NCBI GenBank assembly: GCA_030426085.1
Contig: JAUHYW010000068.1
Span: 1-59,913 of the forward strand
DNA from: a bacterium
Lineage (GTDB): Bacteria > Myxococcota_A > Bradymonadia > UBA7976 > UBA1532
Direction of reading: 5' to 3'
DNA: 59,913 nt
Below are positions 48,823 to 58,519 of the stretch, one piece after another. Position numbers and translations under genes: made by a program. The notes beneath the pieces are model-generated. The model was not told where the DNA came from, made no database searches, and was given only the letters and a program-made list of their open reading frames with translations. Position 1 is the first letter of the stretch. Every line of letters starts with the position of its first letter.

Positions 48823-50070
48823 ATGAGCCGCCCCGGCGCCCGAGCCCCGATGCTGGCCTTCGCCGGGCTGTGGCTGCTGCAAGCGGCGCTGGCCTTCGGG
48901 CTGCCCCTGGTCGCCGACGAAGCCTACTACCTCGCCTGGAGCCGGGCGCTCGCCCCGGGCTACCTCGACCACCCCCCGGGCGTCGCGTGGTGGATCGCCC
49001 TCGGCGGCGGCCACCCCCGCCTGCCGGCCCTGATCCTGATGCCCCTCGCCTGGCTGGCCCTGGCCGACGCCGCCCGCCGCTGGGGCGCGACCCGCTGGCG
49101 GTGGATCCCGGCCCTGGCGCTGGCCACCCCCCTCGGCTTCTCGACCGGCCTCTTCGCCACCCCCGACGTCCCGCTCGTCTTCTGCTGGTGCATCGCCCTG
49201 TGGGCCGTCGCCGCCGAGCGCCCGCTGCTGGTGGGCCTCGCGCTGGGCCTCGGCCTGTGGAGCAAGTCGGCGCTGCTCGTCGCCCTGCCCGGCCTCCTCT
49301 GGGCGCTGGACCGCCGGTCGGCCCTCACCGCCGCCGCGGTGGCCCTGGCGATCTACGCCCCGCACATCCACTGGTCGCTGACCCACGACGGCCTGCCGTG
49401 GACCTTCCAGAGCAGCCACCGCGCGCTCGCGTGGCACCCGTTGCGGCCCCTCGAGGTCATCGGCGGCCAGCTCCTGCTGGTCACCCCGGGCATCGCGTGG
49501 CTGGCGGCGCGGGCGTGGCGCCGACCGGCGGACGCCGCCGACCGCCGGCTGCGGGCGCTGAGCCTGCCGGTGCTCGGGCTGTGGATCGCGGCCAGCCTCG
49601 CCACCCGGGTCGAGGCCAACTGGCCGGCGCTGGCGTGGCCCGCGGCGTTGATCCTGGTGGCGCGGGCCGCCGACGGCGCGGCGCTGCGCCGGGCCGGGCG
49701 CATCGGGCTGGCTTTGACGCTGTGCGCGGCCGCCGCGCTGCCGATCGTCGACCACAGGTGGCCCTTCGCCGGCCCCGAGCGGGGCGGCGCCCGGCTGGCG
49801 GCCTGCCTCGATGACGCCGCGCCGGGCATGACCCCGATCGCCGGGCGCTACCAGGAGAAGGCGCTGCTCGACGCGGCCGGGGTCGAGGCCGGCTACCGCC
49901 GATGGGCCGGGCACCGCCCGAGCGAGTACGACCGCCAGGGCCCGCAGGCGGGGCCGGCGTGCGGGTTCGTCTACCTCGGCGACCGGGCGGCGCTCGCCGG
50001 GCGATGCCTGGGCGCGGTGGAGCCGATGCAGGCATGCGGGCGAGCGATGACAGTGTGTCGCTGCCCATGA
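48823..50070 (+). CDS. GT39 / ArnT-like membrane glycosyltransferase
   Basis: 415 residues with about ten hydrophobic segments. The first extracytoplasmic loop carries the family Asp-Glu (VADEAYYLAWSRALAPGYLDHPPG), as in ArnT and bacterial protein mannosyltransferases. Such enzymes transfer sugar from polyprenyl phosphate to lipid A, protein or other acceptors on the periplasmic side. The gene starts 19 bases after the polyprenol-phosphate sugar synthase gene, so the two probably act in sequence. The last about 90 residues form a soluble tail ending with Cys residues (MTVCRCP). Confidence 0.88.
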   Translation: MSRPGARAPMLAFAGLWLLQAALAFGLPLVADEAYYLAWSRALAPGYLDHPPGVAWWIALGGGHPRLPALILMPLAWLALADAARRWGATRWRWIPALALATPLGFSTGLFATPDVPLVFCWCIALWAVAAERPLLVGLALGLGLWSKSALLVALPGLLWALDRRSALTAAAVALAIYAPHIHWSLTHDGLPWTFQSSHRALAWHPLRPLEVIGGQLLLVTPGIAWLAARAWRRPADAADRRLRALSLPVLGLWIAASLATRVEANWPALAWPAALILVARAADGAALRRAGRIGLALTLCAAAALPIVDHRWPFAGPERGGARLAACLDDAAPGMTPIAGRYQEKALLDAAGVEAGYRRWAGHRPSEYDRQGPQAGPACGFVYLGDRAALAGRCLGAVEPMQACGRAMTVCRCP

Positions 50071-50092
50071 CTGGCCGGGCCCGACGCCGGGC

Positions 50093-50122
50093 TTGACGCC
50101 GGGCGAGGCGGGTGATGCTATC
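50093..50122 (+). promoter_or_regulatory. Candidate promoter of the phosphoesterase-SLOG gene
   Basis: TTGACG (50093-50098) and GCTATC (50117-50122) are 18 bases apart, the latter preceded by TGAT. They lie 26 bases before the ATG at 50148. Suggests the gene is transcribed on its own and not with the glycosyltransferases. Confidence 0.4.
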
Positions 50123-50147
50123 GGCCTCCGAGCACAGGAGCCCTGAC

Positions 50148-52049
50148 ATGACCCCCGCCGACCCATCCGACCCCCGGCATCGAGAGCTGGGGTGGATCCA
50201 CCTGACCGATCTGCACGCCGGCCAGCCCAAGGAGGGCGGGCGGGTGCCCGAGATCGAAGCGGCGCTGATCGACGACCTGCGGCGGATGGTCGCCGGCGAC
50301 CCGGGCCGGCCGCCGCTGTGGATCGACGTGGTCTTCTTCACCGGCGACATCGCCTTCAAAGGCATCGCCGAAGAGTTCGGCCGGGCCACGGCGATGCTGG
50401 GGCGGGTCCTCGGCCGGATCCGCAAGCTGAACACCGAAGCCGGCGCGCCCGAGGCCCGCCGCACGCCGCTGCTGGTCCCGGTGCCCGGCAACCACGATCT
50501 GGCCCGCCCGAGCCGAGCCGTCGCCGGGCAGATCCGGGCGGCCTTCGCCGGGCGGACCGACAACGCGCCCGCGCTGTGGAGCGGCCTCACCCAGCCGGTC
50601 CGGCCGCTGGTCGAGGCCTGCTTCGCCGACTACATGGCGTGGCTCGATCACCCCCTGCCCTTCCCCAAAAAAAGGTCAAAGGGCATCGTGCCCGGCGACA
50701 TGGCATGCACCATCAACCGGGGTGGCGTGCGGCTGGGCGTGGTGGGCCTCAACTCGGCCTACCTGCACCTCGACGACGCCGGGGAAGGCACGCAACACAT
50801 CGACCGCTCGCAGTTCGAAGCGCTCGTCCGCAACGGGCGCAGCTTCGCCGAGCGGCACGACGTCACCGTGCTGATGACCCATCACCCGCCCGAGAGCCTC
50901 AGCGACACCGGCCGCGCGGTGCTCTCGCAAGGCATCCTGCGCACGATCGACCTGCACCTCTACGGCCACGCCCACGTCGGGGGGCACGTCGCGACGCCCG
51001 GCGCGCACGGCGTGCGCCACGGGTTTCTGGGCCGATCGCTCTTCGGCGCCGAAGAGGACGGCTTCGACCGGCTGCACGGCTACACCGCCGGCCGGGTGTG
51101 GCTCGATCGGGCTGGCGACGAACCGACGCCGATCGTCGACGCTTGGACCCGCCCCGGCTGGCGATGCGGCCACACCTGGGTCTTCGGGCCGATCCGGCCG
51201 GCGACCGGGCAGTGGAGCACCCGCATCGCGCTCGAGCCGAAGGCCCCGCCGGGGCCCGTGCCGCCAGCCCCCACGATCGCGGCGCTGGCCGATGGGCTGG
51301 GCGATCATCAGCGCCTCCCGACGTGGCCCGCTTTCGACGAGCTGGCCACCGCGCTGAGCCTCGGGACCGCACCAAAGACCCGCAAGAAGTGGCTCTTCCT
51401 CTCGGCCAGCGTCCCCGGAGACAGGGCCGACCGCGCCGTGAAGCCCGGCGACATGCCCTACGTGCGGACCGCCCGACCGAAGGTGATCGAGCAGACCCTC
51501 GTCGCCCTCGCCCGCAAGCTCGCGGCGTCCGACACCGGCCTGCTCTTCGCCGGCGCGCCCAGCGTCACCCGCCGCCTCGCGCCGGTGCTGCTCGAAGCGC
51601 ACGAGTCGGCCCCGTGGGTCATCCTGCTGCAAGCCGAGTGGTTCCAGGACCGACTCATCGAAGAGGTCCCGGTCGTCGCCGCCCTCGACGACGTGATCTG
51701 CGCCCGCTGGCAGGCCGGCGCCGACGAAGACGACATCCTCGGCCAGATGCGGAAGGCGCTGGCCGGCTTCCCCGGCCTCGTCGGCTCGGTCTACATCGGG
51801 GGCAAAGGCGGCATCAAAGACGAGTTCGACGCCTTCGGCGACACCTGCCCCGACCTGCCCCGACTCGCCCTGGGCCTCGGCGGCGGCGCGGCGGCCGACC
51901 TGCTGCTCGACCCGAAGACCGAAGCCGCCGCCCACGGCGCGGTCACCACCGGCGACCACCCCCGAGGCGCCCTCCCCCGCCCCGGCCGCCTGTGGCACAC
52001 CCCCGAGGCCGCCGTCGACGCGATCTGCGAACACTTCGCCATCGAGTAG
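50148..52049 (+). CDS. Calcineurin-like phosphoesterase fused to a SLOG-like nucleotide-binding domain
   Basis: 633 residues; the ATG at 50148 follows AGGAG (50136-50140). Residues about 14-330 carry every metallophosphoesterase motif: D21-x-H23 in HLTDLHAGQ, D67 in FFTGDIAF, N115-H116 in PGNHD, H245 in MTHHPP and H274/H276 in YGHAHVGG. After a Pro-rich linker, residues about 412-625 resemble SLOG-type (LOG/DprA-related) domains: KWLFLSASVPGD at the start, the central LLFAGAPSVTRRLAPVLLEA, and the late VYIGGKGGIKDEFDAFGD and ALGLGGGAAADLLL. SLOG domains are predicted to bind or process nucleotide signals in bacterial conflict systems. No signal peptide, so it is cytoplasmic. A seven-A tract occurs within the gene (50668-50674). 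Confidence 0.85.
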   Translation: MTPADPSDPRHRELGWIHLTDLHAGQPKEGGRVPEIEAALIDDLRRMVAGDPGRPPLWIDVVFFTGDIAFKGIAEEFGRATAMLGRVLGRIRKLNTEAGAPEARRTPLLVPVPGNHDLARPSRAVAGQIRAAFAGRTDNAPALWSGLTQPVRPLVEACFADYMAWLDHPLPFPKKRSKGIVPGDMACTINRGGVRLGVVGLNSAYLHLDDAGEGTQHIDRSQFEALVRNGRSFAERHDVTVLMTHHPPESLSDTGRAVLSQGILRTIDLHLYGHAHVGGHVATPGAHGVRHGFLGRSLFGAEEDGFDRLHGYTAGRVWLDRAGDEPTPIVDAWTRPGWRCGHTWVFGPIRPATGQWSTRIALEPKAPPGPVPPAPTIAALADGLGDHQRLPTWPAFDELATALSLGTAPKTRKKWLFLSASVPGDRADRAVKPGDMPYVRTARPKVIEQTLVALARKLAASDTGLLFAGAPSVTRRLAPVLLEAHESAPWVILLQAEWFQDRLIEEVPVVAALDDVICARWQAGADEDDILGQMRKALAGFPGLVGSVYIGGKGGIKDEFDAFGDTCPDLPRLALGLGGGAAADLLLDPKTEAAAHGAVTTGDHPRGALPRPGRLWHTPEAAVDAICEHFAIE

Positions 52050-52098
52050 CCCGCCCGCCGTCCTCGCCCGGACGCCCGCCTTGCGCTATCGTCATGCC

Positions 52099-52206
52099 TC
52101 GAACCGCGGAGGGGGGGATGACGCGGCCGACCACCGATCACGACCCGCGCACCGGCCTCGCCCCGCGCCTCACATGCGGGCGTGGGCCGTCGACGCCGCG
52201 GTTCGA
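52099..52206. repeat. 11-bp inverted repeat between SLOG gene and tRNA terminator
   Basis: TCGAACCGCGG (52099-52109) and CCGCGGTTCGA (52196-52206) are perfect inverted copies 86 bases apart. No transposase lies between; the space holds no convincing gene. Confidence 0.5.
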
Positions 52207-52240
52207 AAGAAGAAACCCCCGCCGGCCGGGCCGACGGGGG
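52203..52240 (-). terminator. Intrinsic terminator of tRNA-Leu
   Basis: On the minus strand an 11-bp stem (52216-52240, one wobble pair, CCG loop) begins five bases after the tRNA and is followed by TTTCTTCTTTCGA. This is the clearest rho-independent terminator in the window. Confidence 0.8.
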
Positions 52241-52245
52241 TCGAG

Positions 52246-52329
<84 letters not shown>

Positions 52330-52446
52330 GTCGCAGGTGAGGGGCTTTATAGGGACCGCGAGCGACGGCGTCAAGAGCATTGATCGCCTCAATCGCGTTT
52401 TTCCCATCACCCGGCGCAGAGGACCGCCGGGCGGGGAGGACATCGC

Positions 52447-52809
52447 GTGCGGCAGGTGCTGATCATCGAGGACGACCGCTTCAACCGGCGGCTGTACCGC
52501 GACCTGTTCGAAGCCGAGGGGCTGACGGTGCGGCTGGCGAGCTGCGCCGCCGAGGGCCTGGAGGCGGCCCGGGCCGCGCCCCCGGCGCTGGTCGTCATGG
52601 ACATCGAGCTGCCCGGTATGAACGGGCTGGAGGCGACCCGGCTGCTCAAGGCCGACCCCGGCACCCGGGACGTGCCGATCCTGATCGTCAGCGCCCACGC
52701 GATGGGCACGTCGAGCGCCGAGGCCGACGGGGCGGGGGCCGACGCCTTCCTCAGCAAGCCGCTGCGCTTCCCCCGCTTCCAGGAGGTCGTGCGCCGCCTG
52801 CTCGGCTGA
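52447..52809 (+). CDS. Stand-alone response-regulator receiver protein
   Basis: 120 residues, a receiver domain and nothing else. GTG start at 52447 with GGAGGA (52435-52440). The acidic pair D9-D10, phospho-acceptor D52 (VVMDIELPGMNG), S82 and K104 (FLSKPL) are all in place. With no output domain it should act by protein contact, like CheY or DivK. No histidine kinase is encoded nearby. DivK-like sequence around IELPGMNGLEATRLLK is noticeable. Convergent with the aminotransferase gene. Confidence 0.93.
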   Translation: MRQVLIIEDDRFNRRLYRDLFEAEGLTVRLASCAAEGLEAARAAPPALVVMDIELPGMNGLEATRLLKADPGTRDVPILIVSAHAMGTSSAEADGAGADAFLSKPLRFPRFQEVVRRLLG

Positions 52810-52832
52810 CGGGCTGACGGGCTGCGGCGCGC

Positions 52833-54113
<1,281 letters not shown>

Positions 54114-54295
54114 GCCGCGGAGACTACCCCAAGCGTGCCGGCGACACCACGCCCTGGCACGGCGGATGCTTACAGGTAGGAACGAGACCGATAGCCGCCT
54201 ACAGCCGGCGCCCCCTCGGAGGCGACCGCTGAGGGCGGGCGACGCACGGTCCGCCGCCCGCCCGGCTCGAACCGACCGAACCCAGGGAGACCTGC

Positions 54296-54787
54296 ATGAA
54301 CGCCGTCTTCGCCCTCTTCCCCGACGAGACCCGCGCCCGCGACGCCATCGACGAGGTCATGGCCCACGACGAGCTCGCCCCCGACATCGAGGGGGTCATC
54401 ACCCACGGCGCCCAGGACGCCCGCAAGTTCCGCGCCCGGGAGCTGGTGGAGACCGACGCCGGGCCCGCCATGCGCCGGGGGCTGGCCATCGGCATCCTCG
54501 GCGGCGCGCTGGTCGGGGCCCTCTTCGCCGGCCCGCTCGAGCTGATGGCCGGCGGCCCGTGGACCGGCGCCTTCTTCGGCGCCGTCCTGGGCTCGATCTT
54601 CTCGATCTTCGGGGCCATCGCCGGCGCCGGCTACACCGACGGATCGCTCACCGCCCTGGCCCGCAAGCTCAAGCGGGGCCAGATGCTGGTGACCTTCAAG
54701 GTGGGCCACCGCGAGACCGAAGAGGCCGTGCAGCGCATCGTGCGCCGCTTCGGCGCGGTGCCGGCCACCAAGAGCCCCGGCGCGTGA
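54296..54787 (+). CDS. Small membrane protein, DUF1269-like with Gly-rich hydrophobic core
   Basis: 163 residues. The N-terminal about 55 residues form an alpha/beta unit (NAVFALFPDETRARDAIDEV). A glycine-rich hydrophobic core follows (RRGLAIGILGGALVGALFAG, GAFFGAVLGSIFSIFGAIAGAGY) and then a second alpha/beta unit (RGQMLVTFKVGHRETEEAVQRIVRRFGA). The layout of two ferredoxin-like halves around a Gly-zipper membrane hairpin is that of DUF1269 / stress-response membrane proteins. Precise role unknown. Preceded by GGGAGA at a suitable distance. Confidence 0.8.
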   Translation: MNAVFALFPDETRARDAIDEVMAHDELAPDIEGVITHGAQDARKFRARELVETDAGPAMRRGLAIGILGGALVGALFAGPLELMAGGPWTGAFFGAVLGSIFSIFGAIAGAGYTDGSLTALARKLKRGQMLVTFKVGHRETEEAVQRIVRRFGAVPATKSPGA

Positions 54788-54940
54788 GCCCCGGCCCGTG
54801 AGCCCCGGCCCGTCCGATCGTGCCTCACCCCCCGCGGCGCTGAGGCGCATCGCCCCACCCCGCCCCCGCGCGCCCGCCGCTTGACAGGCCCCCGGGCGGG
54901 CGTCACCGTGCCCGCTACCCGCATCACCCGAGGGCCCGGG

Positions 54941-57049
54941 ATGACCCCACCCCCCACCGCATCGACCGCCCCGGCGTGGCTCATCGCCGCCGCGCTGCTG
55001 CTCGCCGGGGCCGCCCTCGCCCAGCCGGAAGACGCCGGCCCCGACCCCGAAGCGGCGCTGCCCTACGGCTACAGCCTGCTGCCCGCCCTGGTCGACCCGT
55101 CCAGCCCGCTCGGCGAGTGGCACGCCGCCGGCGCCGACGCGGCCCGGCTCGGGCTGTGGGACGCCGTCGCGCCCGGCGAGACCCCGCGCCTGATCCTGGC
55201 CGAGACCGGGGTGATCGTCGCCTGGAGCGGGCCCGACGCCGGCCCCCCGCCCCGGCCCGCCGTCGGCCTGTACCGGATCGGCCGGGGCGCCCTGGTCGTG
55301 CGCCGCTCGCTGGGCGACCGCCTCGTCGAGCGCCGCCTCGAGCTGGCGGTCGACGGCCGGACCCTGACCCTGACCCCGCCCGACGGCCCGCCGGTCACCC
55401 TGAGCCGGGGCCTGCACCCGCCGGGCGCCGCCCCCGACGACCGCCACCCGTGGCGGTACCCGGTCGAGGACGAGTGCCGGATGGCGCTGAGGAACCGCTA
55501 CCCGCTGCTGGGCCCCGACGGCGCGGCGGTCGGCGCGCTCGACGTCGGCTTCGACGGGGCGCTGACCGCCGAGGTCGACGGCGAAGCCCACCGCGGCGCG
55601 CTGCGGCTCGCGGCCTGTGAGCGGCAGGTCGGCTGGGATCCGGCGGACGCCTTCGAACTCGAGGGGCTGGGCCGCGCCTGCGAGACGGGCAGCCTGCCCG
55701 ACCGCTACCGGGCCATCGTGGTGACGCTGCGGGGCGCGCTCACCGCGGGCGATGACCCCGACGGGCCCCGCCTCGGATTCGAAGCGACGGCCATCGGCGA
55801 GCGGATGGGCGGCAGGTACGGCGGCTACGCCCGCGAGGGGATCGACTTCCGAGCGGCGGCCGGCGACGACGGCCCCCACCTGTGCCTCGCCGACGGGCGG
55901 CTCACCCTCGCCCCGGCCGAGGCCCCCTGCCCCCGCCCGCTGCGCATCGGCGCCCCCGAGAAGCCGATCGAGGGCGAGCTGGCCTGGCTCTTCCGGCGCC
56001 CGCCGGCCTGCGTCTACCTGCCCGAGCTGGCCCGCGCCGCGCACCCCGGGCTGGCCGGGCTGGCCGGCGACTGGATGAGCGACCGCCGCGCCGCCGGCGC
56101 CCTCGCCCTGCGGGCGGTCGACACCCTGCCCGCCCGCCACGGCCGGCGCGCCCGGCACGACGGCTTCCCCGGCGGCTTCGGGCGGGTCGGCGTCCCGCTG
56201 TTCGACGGCACCGGCCCCTTCGAACGCGACCGCAAGGTCATCGGCTGGCGCCTCGACCCCCACGGGCTGGGCTGGCTCATCGAGGGCGGGACCTGGGCCG
56301 GCGACCGCGACGGCGCGCTCGGCGCGACCCCCGACGACTGGACCCCGCGGGCGGCCGCCCCCGACTTCGTCTGGGCCGTCGCCGCGCACCCCGACGGCGG
56401 GCGGACGCTGCGCATCCGGGGCCGGGCGGCGAACGCGCCGCGGCTCGAAGGCCGGCTGTGGCCCGAGGGCGACCACATGACGCTGACCGCGATCGTGGAC
56501 GGGGCCCGCTGGCTGTGGCGGCTCCAGCGGGGCACCTCGACGCTGCTCCAGCGGGTGGCGCCGTTCGACCCCCTGCCCGTCGACCCCCTGCCCGCCGACC
56601 CTCTGCCCGCCGGGCCCGGCCAGCCCCCGTGGATCACCCGCCACCTCGCCAGCGCCCCGCTGCGCTGGCGCCTCGATCCGGCCGCGACCGCCCGGATGAA
56701 GGGCGCCCCGACCAGCCTGCCCCCGTTCGCCGCCGTGCTCGACGACCCGCGCAGCGCGGGGCACCCGGTCGAGCTCACGCTCGACGGCCGGGTCTTCGTG
56801 GTCCGGGCGGGGCCGGTGCAGCACACCTCGCTGGCGACCCGCCTCGGCCGCGACGGGCACCACGACCGCTACGCGCTGCTGACGATCATCGACAACCAGG
56901 CGGCGCGCGCCGAGATCAGCGTGGCCTACGACGGCCCCCGCCTCGGGCGCAGCGGCGCGCAGCCCCGGGCCCGGCTGCTGCTCGACGGCACCGAGGTGGC
57001 GGCCTTCGACGTCGTGCCCCGGGCGGCGTCGGTCCGGGGGGGGCTGTGA
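54941..57049 (+). CDS. Secreted protein of unknown function
   Basis: 702 residues from ATG at 54941. A Sec signal peptide (WLIAAALLLAGAALA) is cleaved before QPEDAG. The body is beta-rich with no family I recognise. Visible features are several isolated Cys (EDECRMAL, LAACERQVGW, LGRACETG, CLADGR, APCPRPL, PACVYLPEL) and a repeated Leu-Pro-x-Asp-Pro stretch near residues 545-565. Its stop overlaps the ATG of the next gene (TGATG), so the two are coupled. The absence of a lipobox suggests a periplasmic or secreted product that may work with the lipoprotein encoded next. Confidence 0.75.
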   Translation: MTPPPTASTAPAWLIAAALLLAGAALAQPEDAGPDPEAALPYGYSLLPALVDPSSPLGEWHAAGADAARLGLWDAVAPGETPRLILAETGVIVAWSGPDAGPPPRPAVGLYRIGRGALVVRRSLGDRLVERRLELAVDGRTLTLTPPDGPPVTLSRGLHPPGAAPDDRHPWRYPVEDECRMALRNRYPLLGPDGAAVGALDVGFDGALTAEVDGEAHRGALRLAACERQVGWDPADAFELEGLGRACETGSLPDRYRAIVVTLRGALTAGDDPDGPRLGFEATAIGERMGGRYGGYAREGIDFRAAAGDDGPHLCLADGRLTLAPAEAPCPRPLRIGAPEKPIEGELAWLFRRPPACVYLPELARAAHPGLAGLAGDWMSDRRAAGALALRAVDTLPARHGRRARHDGFPGGFGRVGVPLFDGTGPFERDRKVIGWRLDPHGLGWLIEGGTWAGDRDGALGATPDDWTPRAAAPDFVWAVAAHPDGGRTLRIRGRAANAPRLEGRLWPEGDHMTLTAIVDGARWLWRLQRGTSTLLQRVAPFDPLPVDPLPADPLPAGPGQPPWITRHLASAPLRWRLDPAATARMKGAPTSLPPFAAVLDDPRSAGHPVELTLDGRVFVVRAGPVQHTSLATRLGRDGHHDRYALLTIIDNQAARAEISVAYDGPRLGRSGAQPRARLLLDGTEVAAFDVVPRAASVRGGL

Positions 57050-58119
57050 TGCCCCGGCGCGCGCCCCCCGGCCCCCTCGGCGCGCTGGCGCTGGGCCTGC
57101 TGACCCTGACGGCGATCGGATGCGGCGGCCGCCCGGCCGCGGTGGGCGCCCCCCCGCCGTGGCCCACCCCGCAGCCGGTCGGGGCCGACGACCCGCGGCG
57201 GCCCTTGATCGGCGAGTGGATCGAGCCCGGCCCGCCGCTGTGGACGACGGCCGCCCGGCAGGCGCCCCGACCCCGCGGCGGCCGCCCCTGTCGACGGCGG
57301 CTGATCTTCACCGCCGACGGGGCCTTCGAGACGGTCGACGCCCGCGCGGGGGACGGGGGGCTGCGGCTGTTCACCGCCGAGCCGGCGGCCGGCGGCCTCA
57401 CGCTGACGATCTACGACACCGCCGCGCCCGAGCGGCCCCCGAGGACGCTGCGGGTCACCCTCGACGGCGACCGCCTCACGGTGGACGGCGACCCCCGGAC
57501 CTACACCCGGGCCGCGCCGCTCGACGGGCGGATCCTGTCCGGCGCCTGGTTCGAGGGCGACCTGCGGGCGGCGCTCGCCGAGGCGGGCGAGGCCGGCGAC
57601 TGGAGCGCGGCCACCGCGGCGCGTCAGCGGGCGCTCGACGGCCTGCTGCTCAACCACGACGACATGTGGATCATCGCGCCCGACCTGCGCGAGACCGACG
57701 GGCGCTCGCGCCACGGGCGGCTCGTGGTGCTCGACGCCCACGGCCCCGAGCGGTGCGTCGTGCGCAAGCGGCCCGGCGCCGATCCCGACCGGGGCCAGCT
57801 CGACCACCTGCGCCGCGCGCCCGACCGGCTCATCGACGACGACGGCGACGTCTGGGTCACCGCGGCCCGGCGCCGGGAGACCCTGGCCCGGCTGGCCGCC
57901 GCCGGCTTCCGGGTGCCCTCGATCGTGACCCCCACCCTGCCCGACGCGCTGCGCCGCTCCCCGTGGGCCGCCCCGCCCGAGGCCGGGCCCGCCGCCCCGA
58001 CCGACGCCGCGCCCGCCGCCTCGCCCGAGGCCGCGACCGACGCCGCGCCCGCTGCCGCGCCCGCCGCCGCGCCCGACACCGCGACCGACGCCGCGCCCGC
58101 CGCCGCGCCCGCCGAGTAG
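57049..58119 (+). CDS. Lipoprotein with Ala-Pro-rich C-terminus
   Basis: 356 residues. ATG at 57049 in a one-base overlap with the previous stop. Lipobox is LTAIGC. Two lipocalin-like or beta segments are suggested by LIGEWIEPGPPLW, RLIFTADGAFETVDA and TLRVTLDGDRLTVDGDPRTY, a pattern seen in small secreted beta-barrel proteins that test for a weight-like 'GxW' start, but similarity is faint. The last about 50 residues are an Ala/Pro/Asp/Thr repeat tail (DAAPAAAPAAAPDTATDAAP). Function unknown; coupled with the secreted protein upstream. Confidence 0.75.
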   Translation: MPRRAPPGPLGALALGLLTLTAIGCGGRPAAVGAPPPWPTPQPVGADDPRRPLIGEWIEPGPPLWTTAARQAPRPRGGRPCRRRLIFTADGAFETVDARAGDGGLRLFTAEPAAGGLTLTIYDTAAPERPPRTLRVTLDGDRLTVDGDPRTYTRAAPLDGRILSGAWFEGDLRAALAEAGEAGDWSAATAARQRALDGLLLNHDDMWIIAPDLRETDGRSRHGRLVVLDAHGPERCVVRKRPGADPDRGQLDHLRRAPDRLIDDDGDVWVTAARRRETLARLAAAGFRVPSIVTPTLPDALRRSPWAAPPEAGPAAPTDAAPAASPEAATDAAPAAAPAAAPDTATDAAPAAAPAE

Positions 58120-58195
58120 CGCCCGCCGGCCCGAGGGGCTTGCGCCGGGCGCCGGCCCGCTCCACGCTGCCCGCGCACCGCACCTGGAGATCCCG

Positions 58196-58519
58196 ATGGC
58201 CGACGCCCCGATCGACCGCATCGTCCTGCTGAGCCTGAAGCCCGAGCTGGCCCACCCCGAGGGCCGCGCGGCCGTCGCCGCCGAGGCCCGGCGGGTCCTG
58301 CCCGACGTGCCGGGCGTCATCGACGTGCGGGTCGGCGTCGCCGACGACCCGGCCCCCGGCGAGAAGGGCAACTCATGGGACGTCTCGATGCTCATCCGCG
58401 TCGAGTCGGCGGCGGCGCTGCCGGCCTACCAGGCCGACCCGGCCCACCGGCGCTTCGTCGACGCCTACCTCGCCGCCCGGGTCGGCTTCCGCAAGGCGTG
58501 GAACTTCACCGCGACCTGA
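58196..58519 (+). CDS. Dabb (stress-responsive alpha/beta barrel) domain protein
   Basis: 107 residues, a single Dabb domain. The family start is IDRIVLLSLKPE, with the middle PGVIDVRVG and the ending AYQADPAHRRFVDAYLAAR typical of dimeric alpha/beta barrels. Plant and bacterial members range from stress proteins to small-molecule cyclases; no specific role can be given. Single gene, preceded by CTGGAGA about seven bases before the ATG, and followed by the hairpin repeat array. Confidence 0.9.
   Translation: MADAPIDRIVLLSLKPELAHPEGRAAVAAEARRVLPDVPGVIDVRVGVADDPAPGEKGNSWDVSMLIRVESAAALPAYQADPAHRRFVDAYLAARVGFRKAWNFTAT

Noticed and set aside
54881-54909. Promoter with perfect TTGACA upstream of the secreted protein gene
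   Set aside because: The -35 match is perfect, but no acceptable -10 hexamer occurs at 16-18 bases, so it was not called.
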